This document shows positions 7,598 to 12,565 of a DNA stretch of 12,565 nt, piece after piece. The DNA comes from Streptococcus australis ATCC 700641 (lineage in GTDB: Bacteria; Bacillota; Bacilli; Lactobacillales; Streptococcaceae). The position numbers were made by a program, and so were the translations under genes. The notes beneath the pieces were generated by a model. That model had not been told where the DNA came from, did no database searches, and worked only from the letters and a program-made list of their open reading frames with translations. Each line of letters opens with the position of its first letter. The stretch's first letter is position 1. The stretch covers positions 759,795 to 772,359 of the forward strand of contig NZ_GL636091.1 in assembly GCF_000186465.1 (NCBI RefSeq), given 5' to 3'.

Positions 7598-8545
7598 ATG
7601 TCACTCTTTTTAACCTCGATTACGAGTATCATTCCGATTATCGCTATCATTGTTTTGGGGTATATTCTTCAGGTGAAGGGATGGTTTGGAGATGACTTTG
7701 GACCTAACCTATCTCGTTTAATCATGAATGTAGCCTTGCCAGCGTCAATTTTTGTGTCGGTAATGAAATACCTAACACTAGATAAACTAATCAGTCTTTC
7801 TGGAGGTCTCCTTTATACATTTGTGGCCTTTATCTTGGGCTATATCGTAGCTTATATTGCAGTTATGATTTTCAAGGTTCGTCCAGGACGGCGAGGAACC
7901 ATGATTAATACCTTTGTGAATGCTAATACTATTTTTATTGGTTTACCTTTAAACGTTGCTCTTTTTGGGGATCAGGCTCTTCCTTATTTCTTAATTTACT
8001 ATATCACCAACACGATTTCCACCTGGACATTAGGCGTGTATTTGATGACGAGCGATAGTAAATCGGGTCAAAGCAAGGAGACAAGTAAATTTGACTGGAA
8101 GAAATTGCTACCAGCTCCGCTTGTAGGTTTTCTTGTGGCTCTGCTATTTTTGATTCTACGAATCTCTATTCCAGATTTCGCAACGAATACCTTAACCTAT
8201 GTTGGAAATATCGTCACTCCCCTATCTCTGATTTATATTGGTATCGTTCTTGCAAAGGCAGGCTTGAAAACTATTACTTTTGATAAAGATACAATTGTCA
8301 CTTTAGTTGGACGCTTTATCCTAGCTCCTCTAATCATGCTTCTTGTATTGAAGTTCTTTGCACCAAATATGGCTACAGTAGAATTTAAGACCTTTATGAT
8401 TCAGTCCGCTACACCAGCTCTAGCTGTTCTTCCGATCCTTGCTAATCAGGGAAAAGGAGATGTGGAATTCTCTACGAATGTAGTGACTCTAAGTACGGTT
8501 CTATTTATCGTTGTTATTCCAATATTACAAACTTTGTTAGGATAA
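7598..8545 (+). CDS. mleP: Malate permease MleP (AEC transporter family)
   Basis: This is an integral membrane protein of 315 residues in the auxin efflux carrier (AEC) family, which includes the malate permeases of malolactic loci. It has about ten hydrophobic segments: five within residues 5-150, a charged cytoplasmic-type loop at about 152-172 (SDSKSGQSKETSKFDWKK), then five more to the C-terminus. The AEC-typical polar motif ANTIFIGLPL is at about 108-117. It should import L-malate, probably by exchange with lactate or with a proton. It lies 77 bases after mleS with no terminator between, only a 5-bp hairpin (TCTGT/ACAGA, 7542-7555), so the two are one operon. A GTG at 7568 is in frame, but ATG 7598 has AGAAAGGA upstream and begins directly with the first membrane helix, so I prefer it. 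The first terminator downstream is that of element B (8777-8807), over 200 bases on. Confidence 0.9.
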   Translation: MSLFLTSITSIIPIIAIIVLGYILQVKGWFGDDFGPNLSRLIMNVALPASIFVSVMKYLTLDKLISLSGGLLYTFVAFILGYIVAYIAVMIFKVRPGRRGTMINTFVNANTIFIGLPLNVALFGDQALPYFLIYYITNTISTWTLGVYLMTSDSKSGQSKETSKFDWKKLLPAPLVGFLVALLFLILRISIPDFATNTLTYVGNIVTPLSLIYIGIVLAKAGLKTITFDKDTIVTLVGRFILAPLIMLLVLKFFAPNMATVEFKTFMIQSATPALAVLPILANQGKGDVEFSTNVVTLSTVLFIVVIPILQTLLG

Positions 8546-8651
8546 GAAGGAAGAGGATAGGCTTGAAAGTTTTGCTTTAAGAAATTTCACTATTTTAGAT
8601 ACATAAATTCTTATTTATTGAAATCGAAATCAGAAGAAACTCTTCTGACGG

Positions 8652-8807
8652 TTGCTATTAAGCGCTTTTGAGCTGTCCTAAAAGTCAGACTGTTCAAACT
8701 AGGATTGAAAAAAGCTTGTAAAGCTAGCCAGTTCTCTAAACGTTAATTCGTTGCTGGATAGCAGAATACAAACGAAAACACTTTGCATCTTGCAAGGTGT
8801 TTTTTTT
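8652..8807 (+). ncRNA. Structured RNA-like element, copy B (type 2)
   Basis: This is the first of three tandem copies after mleP. The conserved core starts TAAACGTT (8737). A small hairpin, TGCT-GGAT-AGCA, with flanking TTC/GAA follows, then the linker ATACAAACGAA and an 11-bp terminator stem, AACACTTTGCA (8777-8787) / TGCAAGGTGTT (8791-8801), with a T-run to 8807. Over about 71 bases it differs from copy D at three positions, two of them in the terminator loop. The 5' region has its own folds, TCCTA/TAGGA and AGCTT/AAGCT. Just before it lies an 8-bp hairpin, TCAGAAGA-AAC-TCTTCTGA (8630-8648). The segment AAAGCTTGTAAAGC resembles AAAGCTCGTAAAGC in copy A. The terminator could also end the mleS-mleP transcript, so this copy may be a 3'-UTR-derived RNA. 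The 5' end is a guess. Confidence 0.5.
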
Positions 8808-8814
8808 CTATGAG

Positions 8815-8994
8815 AACTGTCGGTGCGCAATTAGGATAGCTCTAGCGACTTTAGTCGCGTAGAGATATGCTATGCACAGTTGCCCCAAGAAAACAAGCAA
8901 AGCGATGTTTGATTGGATGGCAACCACTGCACTCTAAACGTTCTTCGAAAGAACTACAATACTTACAAAGAGCACCTTTCGGGGTGTTCTTTTT
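8815..8994 (+). ncRNA. Structured RNA-like element, copy C (type 1)
   Basis: The 5' domain is a long arm closed by AACTGT (8815-8820) / ACAGTT (8876-8881). It contains stacked helices ATAG/CTAT, CTCTA/TAGAG and GCGAC/GTCGC around a TTTA loop. An alternative pairing, GTTGCC (about 8879-8884) / GGCAAC (8919-8924), competes with the closing stem. The core follows: TAAACGTT (8935), the perfect hairpin GTTCTT-CGA-AAGAAC (8940-8954), the linker TACTTACAAA, and the terminator GAGCACC (8970-8976) / GGTGTTC (8983-8989) with T-run. It is nearly identical to copy A over the core. No gene follows directly on this strand. The 5' limit is inferred from the folds. Confidence 0.55.
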
Positions 8995-9012
8995 GTATTT
9001 TCATACTAAATT

Positions 9013-9154
9013 GTGGCAGTTGACGTAGTTGTTGTGGCTTTAGCCACGTACAAATACGGCTGCAATTCGACGAAGTCAATTGCCTCTAAACGTTAATTCG
9101 TTGCTGGAAAGCAGAATACAAACGAAAACACTTTGCAGTTTGCAAGGTGTTTTT
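9013..9154 (+). ncRNA. Structured RNA-like element, copy D (type 2)
   Basis: The fold is the cleanest of the four. A 10-bp stem, GGCAGTTGAC (9015-9024) / GTCAATTGCC (9075-9084), has one wobble. It encloses an arm of CGTA/TACG, TTGT/ACAA and GTGGC/GCCAC around a TTTA loop. That apical GxxxC-TTTA-GxxxC hairpin matches the position and loop of copy C with different stem bases, which looks like compensatory change. The core TAAACGTT (9087), small hairpin, linker and terminator AACACTTTGCA (9127-9137) / TGCAAGGTGTT (9141-9151) follow. The next gene is on the opposite strand. No promoter is evident. Confidence 0.58.
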
Positions 9155-9192
9155 CTATTCCTGATATATAGTTCACCAAGTGAACGACAAAC

Positions 9193-9242
9193 AAAAAACC
9201 ACCCTATCTTCCACAGTCAAACGTGACGGTAGAAAATAGAGT
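9193..9242 (-). terminator. Terminator of the csbD-like gene
   Basis: On the minus strand a long imperfect hairpin (9202-9242) has the outer helix CTATTTTC/GAAGATAG, one wobble, extended by two pairs, and an inner helix GTCA-CGTT-TGAC. It ends in a GG followed by six U (9193-9198 on the plus strand). It begins about 20 bases after the csbD stop. It also separates that gene from the RNA array that runs toward it. Confidence 0.75.
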
Positions 9243-9261
9243 AGCTCTAGAACGTTAAAAA

Positions 9262-9465
9262 TTAGTTATCGTCTTTGTGAAGGATATTCTTCACACCGTT
9301 GATAGCTCCTTCAACAGCTTCTTTTGCATCTTCAGCAACTTCTTTAGCTTTTGATACAACTTTTTCAGCAACGCCTTCAGCTTCTGTTTTTGTGTCGCCG
9401 GTTACTTTACCGAGACCTTCCTTAACAGAACCTTTAACTTGGTTTAATTTATCTTCTAATGACAT
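9262..9465 (-). CDS. CsbD-family small stress-response protein
   Basis: This soluble acidic protein of 67 residues resembles the CsbD family of general-stress proteins. The N-terminal signature [24 protein letters not shown] matches the family pattern (K-x-x-G-x-x-K-E-x-x-G-K-x-x-x-D) at residues 6-24. The remainder is an Ala/Glu/Lys-rich helical repeat ([21 protein letters not shown]) ending NILHKDDN. The molecular function of CsbD proteins is unsettled; induction by stress is the established theme. Upstream in-frame codons would allow a start at 9519. ATG 9465 is preceded by GGAGGT at a six-base distance and starts the family homology, so it is chosen. It has its own promoter, an unusual 80-base leader and a terminator, so it is monocistronic. 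Confidence 0.85.
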   Translation of the reverse strand: MSLEDKLNQVKGSVKEGLGKVTGDTKTEAEGVAEKVVSKAKEVAEDAKEAVEGAINGVKNILHKDDN

Positions 9466-9484
9466 AGCGCCACCTCCGTTAAGT

Positions 9485-9551
9485 AAATAGTTTTTTAATC
9501 TGAATTCAAGACAGTTCATTTAAAAAATTAAAACTATTTAGTTCAGATTAA
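9485..9551 (-). promoter_or_regulatory. csbD leader with two crossing 10-bp inverted repeats
   Basis: In the transcript order, X (TTAATCTGAA, 9551-9542) is followed two bases later by Y (AAATAGTTTT, 9539-9530). Then come 25 bases, X' (TTCAGATTAA, 9504-9495) and, directly, Y' (AAAACTATTT, 9494-9485). X pairs perfectly with X' and Y with Y', so the two helices cross: either a pseudoknot or two exclusive folds. X begins at about the predicted transcription start. Y' ends 8 bases before the GGAGG. It could be an RNA switch or a pair of DNA operators. Confidence 0.5.
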
Positions 9552-9555
9552 TATA

Positions 9556-9584
9556 AGTATATGCCTTCTAAAATGGAAAGTCAA
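9556..9584 (-). promoter_or_regulatory. SigA-type promoter of the csbD-like gene
   Basis: On the minus strand TTGACT (9579-9584), exactly 17 bases, then TATACT (9556-9561): five of six matches in each box. The start would be near 9549, giving a leader of about 84 bases. The stretch 9585-9701 beyond it holds nothing I can identify. Confidence 0.7.
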
Positions 9585-9701
9585 ATATTCGCTACGGTAT
9601 TCTGAAAGTTGGAGTGAGTCCTTACGATATCGTGAAAAAGAGGGATGAATAGGTCACGACTTTCAATTTTCCTTTATCATACTCTGAGATAAAAATATCA
9701 T

Positions 9702-10043
9702 CTACATTTTTTTATAGCCGTCTTTTTTGAGTTCATCCATGAACCAGTCTTCGGTTTTGTTGATGATTTCCAAAATATCTGTCTGGATCACTCCATCGGT
9801 GATAACTGGATATTTAGGATTTTTATCTTCCATCCCTATGATGATCGATTTTTCATTCTGCTCAATGACAGCCCGTTTGACTTCTTTCAATTGGAAAACT
9901 CCTTGACTTCGTAGTTGCAGTGCGATGTCTGATGCGGAAAGTCCTTTTGAACGACAAGCTTCAGAATCTAATTTCCCATTTTTAATAATTATAGTTGGCT
10001 TGCCGTCGATGATATTCTTAATAGAAGAAAAATTGGTTTTCAA
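9702..10043 (-). pseudogene. DUF421/YetF-family protein, C-terminal remnant
   Basis: The encoded 113 residues match the cytoplasmic YetF domain of DUF421 membrane proteins: IIDGKPTIIIKNGKL (about 11-25), then GLSASDIALQLRSQGVFQLKEVKRAVIEQNEKS. Intact members have about three N-terminal membrane helices before this domain; none is present here. The only start is a TTG without a Shine-Dalgarno. The open frame reads five more codons upstream, NKW among them, before a stop at 10059-10061. The homologous linker therefore seems to continue past the assigned start and then break. Very A+T-rich DNA begins at once. I therefore call a 5'-truncated remnant, although a short expressed domain cannot be excluded. 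It is on the same strand as the csbD-like gene, which may once have been its neighbour in stress response. Confidence 0.65.
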
Positions 10044-10152
10044 CCATTTGTTGTATATTTAGTATATGAACTAGCGATATAGCTGTTTTTAGCTAATGGG
10101 AAATACAGTTTGGAGTAATACTTAAATATTAAAATCCATTCAGCTTAGAATA

Positions 10153-10161
10153 TGATACAAT
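10153..10161 (+). promoter_or_regulatory. Candidate extended -10 promoter for the AlbA_2 gene
   Basis: TGATACAAT is an extended -10 with no good -35. The start would be near 10168, leaving a leader of about 140 bases. The rest of 10062-10309 is A+T-rich and shows no gene. TATACT at 10293-10298 is too close to the ribosome binding site to serve as a useful -10. Confidence 0.35.
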
Positions 10162-10309
10162 AAATTTTGTAAAATTAGTTTTTACTTTATTAAACCTATT
10201 AAAGAATCTGAAATTGTAACCTTAGTAATATGGGGAAAAATTTTTAATAAATAAAATTAATATATTTAAACGAACCCGTTTTCTATTTTTATTATACTGG
10301 AGGAAAGTA

Positions 10310-12454
10310 ATGATTAAGTTAATAAAAAAATTTTTTGAAGATTATTTTGAGTCGATAGAATCAGATCGGTATAAAGCAATGATATATAAGAAAAATGGAA
10401 TTAATCAAGAACGTTTTTATACATATGAGGATATTGGTATTCTTGAAGGAGTATCTAAACAGAGAATTCATCAAATTGAATCGAAAATCTTTAGAAAGAT
10501 GAATTTATTGATAAATGGTTCAACAATAAAAAATAAAAACTATAAGTGTGATGAACAATTAGTCTGTAAGACAAAAGAATTTTTAAATGATTTAAAAGAT
10601 AAAAAAACTACATCCTATATTGAACTTATAAACAAATTTAGAATATCTGCTAGTGATAAAAGTTATTTTGACATGTATCTTAAAATACTAGAAATAAAAA
10701 GAATTACATTAGATAAAGAGAATATTGATATCATTTTAAGTTCTGAAATTAACAAATCTGTACTCGAAGATGAGATAAACAGAACATTAAAAATAGTTAA
10801 AAAAAATATTTTACCAATCTCAAAAGATGATATTATAATTCAATCTGCAAAAAGAAGAAGAAAAAAATCTAAGGAATATATCTTATTATCTATAGAGGTA
10901 ATTCCGTTTAAAAAATTAGTTATCGATAATGTCGAATATTTAGATTACCCCAATTTAGATTTATCTGTAGGCGATAGTGCATACAAACTTCTATGGATAA
11001 AGCAGAAGAGAATGGGGATTCAAGATATAAAAAAATCAATTAATAAAGACAGAGGAAAAGCTGGAGATAAAATTGTAACGACTCAATATTTATCGAACCA
11101 GCTAGTTGCTCATCCGGAATTAGTATCTTTAGGTAATAAGGAGTGGGGATTAAAAAATTCTGGGATAGCAAAAATTTCTATTAAGGACCTCATGAAAAAT
11201 ATTTTTTATGTAGAAGATAAGCCATTAACAAGCGCTTATATTTTAGAAGAAATTAAGAGAAGAAGAGGAGATATTAATGAAAAAAGTGTCATTTCATATT
11301 TGAGTCAAGAAGATTTTTACCAAGTAGATGACGGGACTTATATTATTTCAGATTGGAAAAGAGAATTTGCTTCACGAATAAAACCAAAAAGAGTTAAAAC
11401 AAATTATAATGAATATGTTTTAAAACATTTTAAAGAATCAGGAAAAGAAATTTTAACATTTTCAGAACTCTGGAGACTTTCTGAAAAGACCTACAGTGGA
11501 ACAAAGTATAATTTTAAAAATTTTTTAAAACAGAGAAAATATTTACAATACTATAAAGATGAAAATACTAAAGTTGAATATTTCACTCTTACAGAAGATA
11601 GGAGTGATTTAAAAGAATTACATGGGAATAAAACTAAAACAATAGAGGAATACTCAAAAATTATTTTGAGACAAAATAATGGAGAAAAAGAGTTATCAAA
11701 ACTAATAAATTCAATTCAACAAAACTATCATATTTCTAGGCAGTTGGTTTATCAATTTTTTAATAAACCGAATCGTTTTTTTAAAAAAGAAAATCGTAAT
11801 GGTACATTAGTAATTAAGTTACTAGAGTCAAATTTTAATATAAAAATTTCAGAACATGATATTCTTCGTTTTTTGGATGAAGTTGTTACTGAAGAGGGGA
11901 AATTTGACTTTAAACAAGGTTTTCTTACGCTAGATCCTAAAAGGAAATTTGATAAAAAAAGTTTTGAAAAAATAATGATGAATATGTGTGCAATGGCTAA
12001 TCATGGGAAAAATATTAAAGGAAGAATATTGATTGGTATTGCAGATAAAACTAGCGATACAAGAAGAATTGAGGAGCTAGATAATATTAATGCTAATGAA
12101 ATAAATGGTTTTGGAATTGTTGGTATAGAAAGGGAGGCAAAAATATTAAAAATGAGTCTTGAAGATTATCTCAAATTTATTAATGAGAAAATTGATGACT
12201 CTGGTTTGCCTGACAAATTAAAATTATACTTAAAAAGTCATATGCAATATGTAAAAGTTTATGATAAAACATTGTTAATTTTAGAGGCAGAGAGTATTAA
12301 TGGAATATCTCTTTATAAGAATTTAAAAACACAAAAATTAGAATTATATATAAGAAAAGGTCCTCAAAAATATAAAATAAATCAGTTTAATGAGGATAAC
12401 AGCCCCTCAACTGAATTTTTAGAAGTACAATTAAGATGTACAGGCGACTATTAA
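10310..12454 (+). CDS. Multi-HTH protein with C-terminal AlbA_2 (Schlafen-like) domain
   Basis: This protein has 714 residues. Residues 36-64 (YTYEDIGILEGVSKQRIHQI... FRKM) closely resemble sigma-70 region 4, the helix-turn-helix that reads -35 boxes. There is no sigma region 2, so it is not a complete sigma factor. The middle carries at least two probable HARE/winged-helix modules of the RpoE-delta kind: about 221-283 (ending EWGLKNSG) and 303-350 (LTSAYILEEIKRRRGDI, then DDGTYIISDW). Residues 529-690 look like an AlbA_2 domain: FDFKQGFLTL, then AMANHGKN and GRILIGIAD (561-579), and the late YIRKG strand. AlbA_2 domains occur in transcription and defence proteins; the usual ANxxGG is replaced here by ANHGKNIKG. 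GGAGGAAAG six bases upstream fixes the start. The gene is very A+T-rich, like the left-hand large gene, and sits at the broken DUF421 gene, so it is probably acquired. A nucleic-acid-binding regulator or defence factor is inferred; the target is unknown. Confidence 0.75.
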   Translation: MIKLIKKFFEDYFESIESDRYKAMIYKKNGINQERFYTYEDIGILEGVSKQRIHQIESKIFRKMNLLINGSTIKNKNYKCDEQLVCKTKEFLNDLKDKKTTSYIELINKFRISASDKSYFDMYLKILEIKRITLDKENIDIILSSEINKSVLEDEINRTLKIVKKNILPISKDDIIIQSAKRRRKKSKEYILLSIEVIPFKKLVIDNVEYLDYPNLDLSVGDSAYKLLWIKQKRMGIQDIKKSINKDRGKAGDKIVTTQYLSNQLVAHPELVSLGNKEWGLKNSGIAKISIKDLMKNIFYVEDKPLTSAYILEEIKRRRGDINEKSVISYLSQEDFYQVDDGTYIISDWKREFASRIKPKRVKTNYNEYVLKHFKESGKEILTFSELWRLSEKTYSGTKYNFKNFLKQRKYLQYYKDENTKVEYFTLTEDRSDLKELHGNKTKTIEEYSKIILRQNNGEKELSKLINSIQQNYHISRQLVYQFFNKPNRFFKKENRNGTLVIKLLESNFNIKISEHDILRFLDEVVTEEGKFDFKQGFLTLDPKRKFDKKSFEKIMMNMCAMANHGKNIKGRILIGIADKTSDTRRIEELDNINANEINGFGIVGIEREAKILKMSLEDYLKFINEKIDDSGLPDKLKLYLKSHMQYVKVYDKTLLILEAESINGISLYKNLKTQKLELYIRKGPQKYKINQFNEDNSPSTEFLEVQLRCTGDY

Positions 12455-12470
12455 TAGTTTTAGTTTAATA

Positions 12471-12507
12471 TAGGGCGTATTTTGATATTTGTTAAAAATA
12501 TGCCTTA
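12471..12507. terminator. Hairpin after the AlbA_2 gene
   Basis: A 13-bp stem with two wobbles, TAGGGCGTATTTT (12471-12483) / AAAATATGCCTTA (12495-12507), and an 11-base loop lies 17 bases past the stop. It is followed only by ATT, not a real U-tract. It may be a weak terminator or a processing signal within an operon that continues. Confidence 0.4.
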
Positions 12508-12543
12508 ATTAAAAGAAATTCAGTTAAAATAAATAAATTTAAA

Positions 12544-12565
12544 GAGAGGATAAAGTTGACTTTTC
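12544..12565 (+). CDS. Possible start of a further gene, cut by the window edge
   Basis: GAGAGGA (12544-12550) is followed five bases later by TTG (12556-12558), a usual Shine-Dalgarno distance. Only three codons are visible. If real, the gene would follow the AlbA_2 gene at about 100 bases in the same direction and may be its partner. TTGAC could equally be a -35 box. Confidence 0.25.

Larger units (their letters stand above)
8737..9154 (+). repeat. Tandem array of three conserved cores (B, C, D)
   Basis: The conserved 3' modules start at 8737, 8935 and 9087, all in the same direction. The order is type 2, type 1, type 2, distinguished by terminator: TTTGCA-stem in B and D, GAGCACC-TTTCG-stem in C. 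All share TAAACGTT, a small hairpin, a linker reading AATAC-two bases-ACAAA or close to it, and a terminator. The fourth member, A (3971-4031), lies 4.7 kb upstream on the other side of the mle locus in the same orientation. The array fills most of the gap between mleP and the csbD terminator. Confidence 0.75.

Noticed and set aside
8630..9154. CRISPR array or BOX/RUP mobile repeat
   Set aside because: The repeats are about 60-70 bases with unequal 80-130-base structured intervals and end in terminators. I see no short palindromic repeats with uniform spacers, no cas genes and no terminal inverted repeats or TA duplications.
3921..9154. T-box or other cis riboswitch
   Set aside because: I find no T-box AGGGTGG-type sequence and no same-strand gene directly after any of the terminators.
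9245..9258. CTCTAGAACGTTAA, resembling the start of the RNA element core as a fifth partial copy
   Set aside because: Only about 14 bases with a one-base insertion, and none of the downstream hairpin, linker or terminator follows.
9299..9490. Plus-strand open frame opposite the csbD-like gene
   Set aside because: Its Ser/Ala/Thr/Pro-rich translation is what antisense of an Ala/Glu/Lys-rich helical gene gives. The minus strand has promoter, ribosome site and terminator.

Overview
The window looks like a streptococcal chromosome segment, probably from the viridans/mutans groups. The basis is a malolactic fermentation locus (a MleR-type LysR regulator, a small XRE regulator, malolactic enzyme MleS and malate permease MleP) laid out as I recall it from Streptococcus mutans. 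Low-GC Gram-positive Shine-Dalgarno sequences, U-tract terminators and a CsbD-like stress protein fit this. Species cannot be set from this stretch alone.

Layout: (1) 1-3559, a very A+T-rich, single long gene for a protein of about 1160 residues. It ends in a PD-(D/E)XK-like nuclease signature and is otherwise unrecognised. (2) 3560-4185, noncoding: one 12-bp inverted repeat, one copy (A) of a structured terminator-ended element, and a strong bidirectional terminator. (3) 4186-8545, the malolactic locus: mleR and the XRE gene on the minus strand, then mleS and mleP on the plus strand as an operon. A roughly 300-bp control region holds a dyad matching the LysR T-N11-A rule and several promoter-like sequences. 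(4) 8546-9154, noncoding: three more tandem copies (B, C, D) of the element. (5) 9193-10043, minus strand: a small CsbD-family gene with a clear promoter, an unusual 5' leader and a terminator, then the C-terminal remnant of a DUF421/YetF membrane protein. (6) 10062-12565, a second very A+T-rich block: a 714-residue protein with a sigma-region-4-like HTH at its N-terminus, probable HARE/winged-helix modules in the middle and an AlbA_2 (Schlafen-like) domain at its C-terminus. A possible next gene starts at the window edge.

How it fits together: MleP is expected to take up L-malate and MleS to decarboxylate it to L-lactate and CO2, which consumes a proton and helps acid tolerance. MleR, and perhaps the XRE protein, control this. 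The A+T-rich blocks on both sides look acquired, and the right one starts where a DUF421 gene is broken. Their domains (orphan nuclease; AlbA_2 plus multiple HTH) are of the kind found in defence or conflict genes, but no defence function is shown here.

The most unusual content is the family of four related RNA-like elements. Each has a variable 5' folded domain, a conserved core beginning TAAACGTT, a short linker and an intrinsic terminator. They come in two subtypes, and none lies directly in front of a gene on its own strand, so they look like stand-alone small RNAs rather than riboswitches. The CsbD leader, with two crossing 10-bp inverted repeats, is a second candidate regulatory RNA.
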